Assembly (NCBI RefSeq): GCF_035046485.1
Contig: NC_085137.1
Coordinates: 256,020,733-256,084,732, forward strand
Reading direction: 5' to 3'
Source: Aedes albopictus
Lineage: Eukaryota > Arthropoda > Insecta > Diptera > Culicidae
Length of the DNA: 64,000 nucleotides
The position numbers and the translations under genes are program-made. Each line of letters starts with the position of its first letter. The stretch's first letter is position 1. Under the pieces are notes generated by a model. That model was not told where the DNA came from, searched no databases, and saw only the letters and a list, made by a program, of their open reading frames with translations. This document shows, in pieces, positions 15,001 through 27,000 of the stretch.

Positions 15001-18000
15001 AACACATTTAATAATTTTTGTGTGGTATTGTAAATTTGACTTATTTTTCTCTATATTGGTAAAACTTTCAATCCGTTATAACTCAATTCGTCGTGAGAAA
15101 ATATTACATTTTATAACGTCGTATTAAGTATCAATATATTGTTGATAAACGTTAAAAAATTCATTCAATTCGGTTCACTGGTTTCCGAGATATGACAGTT
15201 CAAAAATTAGTTGTCTAAAAATTAGTGTTTTACCCGAACGGTTCTAACTTCGCAAAAAAATAATCAATCGAGTCCAAATTTGTACCAATCATGCACATAT
15301 AATAGGTTGACAAACAGCCAAAATTTGAGATTTTTTAATGCACTCTTTGAAAAGTTACAGCATGTTGAATTTTTTTGTGCGAGAAAAAAAGTTGCCTATC
15401 CCAAACATTTTGGCCATCCCCTGTAGAGCTACTATTTACAATAACAAAAAGTTGGGTCGCCAATATTGATTTTGGCCGCCATCTTGGATTTTTACACTCA
15501 AACATTTTTTTCCCCATGATGGCAACCACCGATTTTCAAAATTTTTCCATCAATTGAAAACTGAGACATGTATACATAATATATCAAAAAAATTAGAGAT
15601 TTATTTTATTCCTACCAAAAATTATCTACAGTTTTGTAAACCACGCCACTATTGCGCACTGGGCCCGGTGCCGGCCGTTGACATAAATGAAGCGTTATTT
15701 CGCAGTGTTTACGAACACGAATTTAAAATCTGAACCCACTAATGGAAAGCTTTTCAAAACACTAGAAAAGTGATAAACGCAATGCCCGCATCATTTGTAC
15801 TCCTAGAATCATGGCTACTAGGTATGTTGCAAGGCAAACTGCAGTGATGTCCATCGAATAGTATAACCATCATGATCAAAGATTTTCATTCTGGATAAAA
15901 ATTGATAACTGATTAATGAGGCGTCCGATTTGAATGTGGTCTTCAGCAAAGTTGTACCTGATAAAGTAGCCTAGGAGTACCAAGGGCCAACTAACACTAT
16001 AGCACAGAACAGATGTGTTTAGAGGTGGAAGTCGTAAAAATTTCACTTGGAGAACTAGATTGGAATGTATTTCCTTGGAGAAATAAAAAATAATCAAAGC
16101 GTGCCTCGCTCCCGCCCTATACTCGCTGTACAAAAAAGCTTGCTTTCCACCACCAGGTTCGCTACCCGAGTAGAAGTAAAAATCAGAACAATATCATCAT
16201 TTGATATTCCTCAGTGAAGTACTCAAGATCATAATTAGCTATTGGTTTGTTTGACATAAGAGATAAAATATCAAAAATAAGATCAAAAATTAGTATGGGG
16301 AAGAACATAATAATATCTCATTTTGATGTTATAAGATCAGACTAATATCTGGGGAGATCTGGGCTGTAGCACATCTAACCAATATCATAAAATGATCTGA
16401 CAGATGGATTAGAGTAAAAAAAAAAAGAAAAATGGCCGCGACCAGAATCGAACTTGTGACCTTGTGATTTATGAGCAGTGACATTACCACTGCACTACGA
16501 CTCATATCTGAAAATAGGAGGTAACAAGAGCATCAAGTTCTACGTTTTCCAAGGTGTTTGCGAGTCTTGGTAGTTGTGTTGGTTTTGTACCGCCATGTTG
16601 TAGATGAGTGTGTGAAAGAACTAATTATGATCTTGAATAGTAGTTTTCAGATCTTACAATTACTATTACAATTACTATAGTGTCCAGCAATCAAACGAGC
16701 GGCTCTTTTCGTGATGAAGATTCACCCCCGTGACTATAGGACACTTGAAAAAATGCTACGGTCAATTGAATGAAAAACGTCGTTTTCCCATAGTAATTCC
16801 CATAAAACTTTGAAGAGCTTGTGCACTCTCAATTTTCAACCAAATCAGCTCAATTTTTGGGAGAAGGCGAGCCATGAACCCATGCACGGCTTCATTCAAA
16901 GTTCTCTTTCAAAGTTTACTTTTGCATTTTTGATAGCTGAAGATTTTCAGCAGCCACCTTAACGAGGCCGCGCTTCCTACATATATCAAGATGTTTCGTT
17001 ATATTTTTGGTTGATGTTTCTGCATAGCTATCTCAAAATTGTTTTGAAGTCTTTTTAAACCATTTATTTTATTTTTATTTTGATAATTTTTTATGTCTGT
17101 TAAAGCGTGTTTAGATTTTTCTTTTCAAATCATTGAAAAAATGATGTTTTAGTCATCTTCCTGATGTCAAATATTAAGCCCCATGATCTAGCTCAAATAT
17201 ATTCAAAATCATTTCTGAATTGTGAAATAGATCCTTCCAGTGATGCTAAAACACAAGCTCCTTGCTAAGTATGATATCTACACTTCTACAGTGCAGAGGA
17301 ATCGAATTTTCTCACGAGCAGCGTGCTCGTTGCTTGCGCACTTTACGTTTCTTCCTTCTTTGCCAAGGTTGCTTGTTGGCCATGATCGTGGCAAATTTAT
17401 ATTCAAGACAAGATTGCTGCTGCAGCAGCCACAGCCACCAACAGCCATACCGGCATGCCGACGCGCGGTGGTCCATGCCGGTTTGCGAAATATTATGAAT
17501 CGATGCCGGTTCAGCTCGTCTCAGTACTTGCAGAGATTGAATACTTGCTCGTTGGCAGCCAGCGCACCACGATCGCGCGATGGAAGATTGAGGTTGAGGG
17601 AAATTGACAGAGTTTTAATATGCTTTTTGGACATCAATAAATAGTGTATGCTTAATTAACATCCATATCAACGAAACTATAAAGTGACCTAACCATAGGA
17701 ATATTATTTGGGTTAAAATGGAGATTACCTACGTAAAACAATGGATGGTGGAGAGGACGGATGCGTCCCACTTGAAAAGAACCTGCTTTTCATCATAGGG
17801 TTCTGATATTTTTTTTTTGGGTTCGTATATCATGAGCAAACACGAAAAAGTTTTCATCTAACTAAATAAAGCAAAGCATATGACACAGACAAACAGACGT
17901 AACACCTTGAACGATTTGCATGGAAATCCATCGCCCAGTTCACACTACCATTACCTGGTGGAAAAGTTGCACGAACCACTGTGTTGTGCAATATCGTCAA

Positions 18001-21000
18001 CAGAAGGCGCTAGTGTGAAACGTCAAACGCATTGAAAAACGATGCGCGCGCCTCTGGTTGTGAAAGCCACAACTATGATAATTTAAAATGATCGTTAAAA
18101 GCGTGGTCGATGGAAATTTCGCAAGTGTTACGTCTGTTTGTCTGTGCATATGAGTTCTAGATTGTCATATCCATTTATTTCATCCTAATTTAAATGTTAT
18201 GCCAGTCTGTAACAAAGCGATGAAAATGTAATAGCTTCGCAAAGTTAAACAGGAAGAAACAATAGCTCAATTGCTTTGCATTTTTCTCATTGCAATTTCT
18301 ACCACAATGACGTTGCTCCGTTAATCAATGCATCTCATTAGTAGCTCGTTAAATAAGAAAAGGCTAGTTCAATGTCTTAATTAGAGGTCAATTTGTGTAT
18401 GTAAAAGCAATGAATGACTCTAAATGACACGATCCTCAACGACCTTAGTTGTGATTGTAAATGCCTTTTCCTTACATATCGAATGCTAGTTACATTTAGT
18501 TTGAATGCTAGTAATACATTTTTGTTTGTTTTGTTCCATAAATCATAATTTATTTTCTTTCTGTTCGTTGCAGATGTGAAAACCATTCTGAAGGAAGTCA
18601 GTGGAAAGCTCCGCTCCGGCGAGCTGACGGCCATCATGGGACCTTCGGGAGCTGGCAAGAGTACGCTGCTCAACATTCTCACCGGTTACAAGTACGAATC
18701 GTTCGCACGAAAACAAAGAACGAAACAAAAAAAAAAAGAAATGTCCACCTCGTAATGCTTTTATTAATCGATTGACATTTTTCTTTCTGACCGCCGCTGG
18801 CAGGACCACAAACATCGAGGGTTCGATCACGATGAATGGAAAGGAACGTAACCTCAGCCAGTTCCGCAAGCTGTCGGCCTACATCATGCAGGACAACCAG
18901 TTGCACGCCAATCTGACGGTTCAGGAAGCGATGCACGTGGCGGCCAGTCTCAAGCTGAGCCAAAAAGTGGAGAAAAGCGAAAAGTTGCATGTGGTAAGTG
19001 AAGGGGGTTATCGTGAGGAGTGGGTTGAACTATGCTACATGCCCCATTCGATGGTCATGACGGGAAGGTTAATGGCAGTTGAAAAGAAATTATTAAAAGT
19101 TTGTTGGTTAATGAATTGGTTCATTAATGCTTTCAAGGTAAACCGGCCTTAGGCCGCCAAAGGTTCGGAAAGAATGGTTTTCTGAACGGTTTACACTTAT
19201 GTCGTTTTAAGCGGTGGTCTATTTTTTGGTCCAAATTTAACACAGTTCAAAAAATGTGGAACGCTAAAAACTCCGCTCAACTCCACCGGTGTTTGTTCTC
19301 TCTCTCTCTCTTCTTGGCGTAACGTCCTCATTGGGACAAAGCCTGCTTCTCAGCTTAGTGTTCTATGAGCACTTCCACAGTTATTAACTGAGAGCTTCCT
19401 CTGCCAATGACCATATTGCATGTGTAAATCGTGTGGCAAGCACGAAGATACTCTATGCCCAAGGAAGTCAAGGAAATTTCCTTTACGAAAAGATCCTGGA
19501 CCGACCGGGAATCGAACCCGTCACCCTCAGCATGGTCATGCTGAATACCCGTGCGTTTACCGCCTCGGCTATATGGGCCCTATCCCTATCGGTGTTTGTT
19601 ATAAATTCCAAATTACGCATGTTTCGTCAATGACATTTTGAAAGCAGAAGAATTTGTAATTCAATATAGGGTATTGGTTCCCTTATTAAGCATGTGGCTT
19701 CCATTTTCATCCTACGAAAAACAAAGGATTGAAGCGCTGTTTGTTTTGTTTCTTATTTTTGTATTTTTTGTTAGAAGTGAGCACCCATGAAAACAAAAAG
19801 AACGGAATCAATCGGTGCCGTAATCGCTTGTTTTCGAATAGGATGGATATGGGAGCGTGAGATTACTGATGGTACACATACCCTATTAAGAATTCAGGGG
19901 TTCCTCCAGGAATTGCTTTCGAAGTTACCCCAAATATTGTTCCTGGAGTTTTTCCGTTAATTGCTCCAGGAGTTCTGCTGGGAATTGCTACAGGAGTTCT
20001 TCCAAGCATTGCTCCAGGAGCGCTTTAGCAGTTTCTCCAGAAATTGCTCCACGAGTTCCTCCGCATATTGCTTCAGGAGTTCCTCTGAACATTCTTCCGG
20101 GAATTGCTCCAGGAGATCCTTCAAGAACTCCTCCAGGGGTGTCTCCTAAAATTGCTTTAGAAGTTCCCTCAAAAATTGTTCCTTGAGTTCTTCCGAGCAT
20201 TTCTCCAGGAATTCTGCCAGGAATTGATCCAGGAATTACTATAGGAATCGCTTCAGGAGTTTCTCCAGGAATTGCGCCAAAAGTTCCTCCGAGAATCCCC
20301 CAAGTGCTTCTGCGGTACCGTCTTACGCCGCTGGTTCGACACGTTTTAATACGACACTTTTTGATTCGTACTTTGCTTATTCGACATATGTCGAATTAAA
20401 AAGTGTTCAAACTTCACAGCGATGTACACTATAAATGCAAAACAGCTTGACATTGCACTTATACTCGCACCAGCAGCTGCTTCTCTTGCAGCCGCTATTT
20501 CCGGAAGTTCTGAATTGGTGCTATTCGACGCTCAAAAAAACCGCCTGATGACTAACCGGAATGAACTGAGGAAAGCAACAATCGTAGAAAGAACTAGCCT
20601 TTCATTCGCACCACCACAATATCAGTTGAAATTATGTACCATAACAAATCTGGAAATCAAAACAAAAAGAAAAATAGAGTTGCCAAATTTCAATGAGCAC
20701 GGTGGCGTAGGGTGACCTGTTTGTCGAATAAAAAGTTTACCCTGATTATTGGATAACAGTCGGTGTAGAATTAGCGAGGTAATACCATAGACTAATTTCA
20801 AGACCTCGATATACCAAAGAAAACCATTACATTTTCTGTGTCCAGTCCGGTACCCAATAATATTCATTACCGTGTATTTTTTTCCGTGTAAATTACCTTT
20901 TGTGTAAATTATGTTTACCGTGTTACACCCATTTGACAGTAAAAGGACTAAAAATAAATTACGTAATGGGTACCAAGGATTGTTCACAATCTGCGAATTT

Positions 21001-24000
21001 GGCTGCGGAAAAAAATCGCGAGCATGACACCGCTGGTAATACGGTAGTTCGTCCGGAAGTTCTTCTGAGGGGGTTTTTACAACAATTCTTCTAGGATCTC
21101 ATCCAAAGATTTCTCCAGGACTTACTCCGAGAGGTTCTCCGGAAGTTCCTCCGGGAATTCCTCCAGGTGTTCCTCCGGAAATTCCTCCAAGGGCTGCTCC
21201 GAAAAGTCCTACATGAGTTCTTCCGGCAATTCCGGGTGGCTTTGGAAATTCTTCCAAAAGTTTCGCCGGAAATTCCTTCGGGAGTTCCTTCAGAAATTCC
21301 TCCGAAATTTCCTCTATTAGCTTATCTGGAAATTCCTCCAGATATTACTCATATAATATCTAGAAACTAACTCCGGGAATTCTTCCATGAGTTTCTCGAA
21401 ACATTTTCCAAGAGATTCCCAACAAACATTTTTGCTGTATAAGAGTGGAACAAACCAGTCTTAATCAAACTTTAGCTTAAGAAACTGTTGTTCAGCTACT
21501 TCTGTTCCTTGGGTTTTCTGGGAATTCCGTCGGTGACTGCTCCGGAAGTTCTTCCGAGAATTGGTCCAGGAGTTTCCTGGGAATAATTCTAGGAATTCCT
21601 CCAGGTGTTCCCCAGGAAATTCCTCCAACAATTCCTCCGAAAATCGCTCCAGAAGTTCCTTCGAAAATTGCTCCAGGAGTCTCCTTGGGAATTTCTTCAA
21701 GAGTTACTTCCAGGAGTTTCTCCTGGAATTCCTATAAGAGTTCCTCCGGGAGTTTTTCTATTGGGAGTTCCTTCGAGATTTTTACCGGAAATTCCTCTGC
21801 GATTTTCTCCGGGAGTACCTCCGGAAGTTACTCCTCCTGCTATAGAGAATTCCTCCACAAGTTGCTCCGGTAATTAAAAAGACAACTACACCGCCTTCGA
21901 CCCTTTTGCCCCCTACAGACCGAACATTACTAACATTATACAACGGACAACACATAAGGTACCCCGGGGCAAGTTGAAACGGGTGGGGCAAGATGAAACA
22001 CGTAGTTTTGAAATAGATTTCAATACAATCGGGGAATTTATCCTTCTTGCCCCACCCATTTCAACTTGCCCCGGTGTACCTTATAACACCCAGTGGCCCA
22101 GTGGAGAACTTCCCGTTTGGCGAAAAGTTTTCCCCGGCTGGAGCGGGGATCGAACCCACACTCCAAGGCTTACGAGACACCAAAACGACTGACGCCGCTA
22201 ACTGCTCGGCCACGAAGCCTACGACTCGTAGAGTTTCCAAAATTTGTTTCCAGAGCTTCCTCTGGGAGTTCTTCCAAGACTTTCTCTACAAAATTTCCAG
22301 GATATACTCAGGAATTACTTCGGAAATTTCTCTGAGTTTTTCAGCGAGAATTTTTCTGGAAGTTTTGCCGGGGTTTCCTATTGTAATTCCAACTCAAATT
22401 TTTCTAGGAGTTCCTGCGGAAGTTTCTTTGAGAATTCCTCTAGGTGTTGCCCCGGAAATATCTCCAGAAGTTACTTCATTTTTTTCCCGGAGTTCCTCTG
22501 GGAAATTCCTCAACAGTTTCCCGAAAAATCCTTCACAAGTTCTTCCGGGAATCCCTCGATGAGTTCCCTCGTGATTTTCTCTAGGCGTTTTTTTTGGGAA
22601 TTCCTTCAAGAGTTACTTTGAAAATTCCTCTAGGAGTATAGAGAGTATAGATAATGAGGTGTCTAGGAGTATAGATAATGGGGTGCCCAGTTAGCCTAGT
22701 GGTTAAGGCTATGGATCGCCAATCCGGAGACGGTGGGCTCAATTCCCGTTCCGGTCGGAAAAAAATTCTCGACTCCCTGGGCGTAGTGTATCGTTGTAGT
22801 TGCCTCACAATGTACAAATTCAAGCAATGGATTGGCAAGCAAAGAAAGCCCTTCAATTAATAACTGTCGAAGTGCTCAAAGAGTACTAAGTTGAAGTGAG
22901 GTAGACCAAGTCCCAGTCCCGGAAGCAGTATAGATAATTCCTCCAGGATTCTTTTCGAGAATTCTCATGTGGAAGTTTTCAAAAAAAAAAAAATCAGCTT
23001 CTCCTTGAATTTAACTTGGAGTTCCTCTCGGAGCTGCTCCATTTGAGCTCTGCCGAGAATTCCTCTAGGAGTTCCTTAAGAACCTCCTGAGTTTCTTCCG
23101 GGAATTCCTCGGTTGTGAATTTCTTTAGGGCTTCCACTGGGAATTCCTCTAGAACTTCCACAAGGATTTTCTCTAGAAGTTCCACTGGGAATTCATCCAG
23201 GAGATTTACTGGAAGCTCCAAGGATGATTATGAAGGAATTCGTGGTGAAATTCCTATGAAAATTCCATCTACGTGACTACGGGAATTCTCCTGGAGGTAT
23301 CACGGGGATTCCTCGAGGAGTTCCTACGGGAGTTCCTCCAGAAGTTTGTACAGGAGTTCAACCAGTAGATTCTTCAGGATTTTCTTCAGAAGTTCCTTTG
23401 GAAGGTCATGCAGAAATCCCTTCCGGAGGTTTTGTGTGAATTGCCCAAGATTTATTACAGGAACTCCTTCAGGAAGTCCCTACGGGAACTTCTCTCTATG
23501 TTCCTACGGGAACCTTTTGAGGAGTTGAATCCTCACAAGGGTTACCTAAGCAATCTCTCAGTAGTTCTTATGGTAATTCCAGGAGAAATTGAATCCGGAA
23601 ATTCTCTGGGAGTTAATTCAAGACTTTCCACAGATGTTCTGTAATTGTTTAAGAAGCTTCAAAAGTTGATTAGTAGTTCCTACTTGTTTGGTGAAGTATT
23701 TCATGTAGCTGTTCACTACCGTGTTCAACCGTTATGTGGCTAGCAAAAACAACACCCGTAGAATGCCGGCAGGTTACCCGGATACCCAAGAAATTGAAAG
23801 GATCATATCTCTGCAAATTTCCCACCGATTTTAAAAAAATGGCTAATTCAACTCAGAAACTCATTAAGGACTGTTCATTATCCACGTAGACCAAAATTTG
23901 GTCATATCGGACCCCCGCCCCCATTTCCTAGCCACAATAACCATTTAGATATCGAGATTTGAAATCGAAAAAGATACTCGGGTAACCTGCCGGTCACATA

Positions 24001-27000
24001 ATGGTTAAAAAGATCAGCCTGGAGTTCGTCCTTTCCAGCAACCTTGCTGTTCTCCAGCTCTTTGGCATCTTTTCATACCTCACCTAGCGTATGGGTTTCC
24101 ACAGCTTGTCCATTATCACTGATGCCCAATATGTTCGTCGACATACTAACATTCTCTCCGTTCAACAAAGTTTCAAAGCAAATTCTGTCAGCAAGTAATC
24201 TTGAAAACATCATGGAAAAGCCGCTGTTAATAGTTTCGTAAAATTTTCGCATATCACTTTGTTCCACACTGTTTTGCATCAGTAACGACATTCTCCCCAT
24301 AGATACTGCTACTTTTTTCTGCGGTGAATTCTTTTCTGTGCTGCTCTTGTTTCATTGTATCGTCCTCTGTTCTGCCAGTCTGCCCATATTCGCATAGTCG
24401 ATGTAAGCGCCACTGTACTTTTCAACATGTTTTTGGAATTTTAACAATGAGTGAATATAAGTTACAAGATTTTTACCACGTTGACATCTAACTAAGTGTT
24501 TGATCTTGTGATCGATTGAATAACAATGGTCACAAATATGCACACGCGTTTATGCTAGGCTTTATGCTTACCGTGCCTAGGAATGAATGGCTAGGGGGGG
24601 TCTAATAAAAACCTAACCGCTAACGGAGCCTGTGGAGTACCAGGGCGCCCTCCACAGTATGTAGCCCTTACTGCGCTAACCGGAGCAATGGTGCAGTGGA
24701 TCTTGTGTTTCTCCGAGACAATCAGCTGCCCTTCTTTAGTCTCACTTGAGGCTAAATAAGGGCGGGATTATGAAGATGTTGTTAATTAGTTTAAATTTTA
24801 ACCTATATGGTTTCGCATTATGCGATTTACACAGTGTATTCTGTGTATCCTCGCCTTTGGCGTTTTCCAATCGATACCGATTTGGTTTTATTGTTGCTGT
24901 TCTTTGTTGTGCTGTTGTTGCGAAGAGTTTAATCTTACCTAGTTTGGGTAGTGACTACGGTTAAGATAGCTCAGATCAATCTTCAGCATAAAAGAACAGC
25001 AACGATCAATCTTTGCCGACTTATGCAAAATGGTACAGCCCAAGTGGCCTTGGTACAAGAACCTTACTTTCGTAAGGGAAATTTCTATCTAGGAAACCTT
25101 GTGAACCCGGTGTTTACCACTTTCAGTAAACATGAAATGGCAAACTCGCGTGTCATGCCTCGAGCCTGTGTGCTTGTCAACAACGCAATAGTTGCTACAC
25201 TCATCTCTGAACTAACCACCAGAGATGTATGTGCTATCACAATTGATGTATCTGTTGGAAACCTCAACAGGAATACGTCTATTGTTCTGTGTATTTACCG
25301 CATGATGAGCCATCCCCTACGGATGCTTTAAAACAAGTCATCGCATACTGCACTTCAAAAGGCCTTCCGCTAATTGTTGGCAGTGATGCTAATGCTCACC
25401 ATATCATCTGGGGCAGCTCAGACATTAAGGCGAAACTGGAAGCATTTCCTCATTTTTGAGTTTTTGATTTTTTATTAAATAACGAAGCAATATTTTCAAA
25501 ATCGGTTTCGTGCACATGTAGAGTATAGATCAGGGTATCTTCTGACTTTTTTACGTGGTAGAAAATGTTTTTCGTTTTTGCAGAAACCATTTTTAAACAA
25601 AATATCACTAAAAAATGGTTTCTGCAAAAACGAAAAACATTTTCTACCGCGTAAAAAAATCAGAAGATACCCTGATCCATACTCTACAGGTGCACGAAAA
25701 CCGATTTTAAAAATATTGCTTCGTTATTTAATAAAAAATCAAAAACCAAAAAAATGAGGAAATGCTTCCAGTTTCGCCTTAACTTGAGAGGCTCCAGTTT
25801 GATGGAGTACTTAAGTAGTACAGATCTTGCATTACTTAACATAGGCAACCGCCCAACCTTCATGGTATCTGCTAGAGAGGAAGTGTTAGGTATAACGCTT
25901 TGCTCTAGCAGAATTAGTCACGAGCTGACCAATTGGCATGTGTCAGATGAAGAATCTTTATCTGACCATCGCTACATCTTTTTTGAACATTTAAATGTTA
26001 CTTCGCAAACATTGCGTTTCAGGAATCCTCGGTCAACAAACTGGGATCTTTATACTGATTTGGATGCAACCAAATTTCATGGATATTCACCATCCATTGA
26101 CACTCCAAGTGATTTAGATGATGCCGTTGATACTACAACGACCTTCATCATGGAAGCTTTTGAAGAAGCATGCCCTCTACGGTCTGTGAAGATCACAAGA
26201 GGAACCCCTTGGTGGAACTCTGATCTGGCGAAACTCAGGAAACAGTGTAGAAAGCGTTGGAACAGACGGAGGCTTTCAGGTCGGCTCGCAAGGCCTACAG
26301 GAAAGCTCTCCGGTCTGCTGAACGATCCGGCTGGAAAAACCTTTTTACAAATGTTTCCAGCTTGAGTGAAGTCAGTCGGTTAAACAAAATCCTTGCGAAA
26401 TCTAAGGATTTCCGGGTGAACGAACTTCGTTTGCCAAATGGCGATCTGACTTCCTCTGATGAGGAAGTTCTGGAATGCTTATTCAGCACACACTTCCCTG
26501 GATGTGTGGATATTACATCTTCGGATGATCCTGATGTCTTTTCTTGTAGTTATGATTCTTTAGCTTCGGCTCGGAGTATTGTAACTATAGAATCGATTGA
26601 GTGGGCTCTTGATAGCTTTGCTCCTTTCAAATCTCCTGGGGCAGATGGGATTTATCCTATTTTGCTTCAGAAGGGATTTGATTATTTCAAACATGTTTTG
26701 AAAAAACTACTTGTTTGCAGTTTTGCTACAGGGTATATTCCCAAATCCTGGAGGGATATTACTGTAAAGTTTATTCCGAAAGTGGGTCGTGCGTCGTATG
26801 AAGAAGCAAAGAGTTTCAGACCTATTAGTTTGACCTCTTTTCTCCTGAAATGCTTAGAACGCATTGTGGATCATCACATCCGTGATGTTCATCTGGCCAA
26901 CGTGCCTCTTCATGTGAACCAACATGCCTACCAATCTGGTAAGTCCACTGTGACTCTTTTACACAAGGTTGTTTACGATATCGAGAAAGCATTCGCTCAA

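Noticed and set aside
16434..16503. Possible tRNA gene on the minus strand
   Set aside because: B-box-like sequence but poor cloverleaf pairing and no T-run terminator; sits in a repeat and resembles a SINE head.
17240..17644. 134-codon open frame
   Set aside because: Unrecognised, no splice or promoter context, overlapping open frames in the same region.
21055..21880. CRISPR-like repetition
   Set aside because: Tandem 12-mers without spacers, in a eukaryotic intron.
19961..23644. Many open frames on both strands (Pro/Gly, Glu/Leu and Ser/Phe rich)
   Set aside because: They follow the 12-bp period of the minisatellite and occur in several frames at once.
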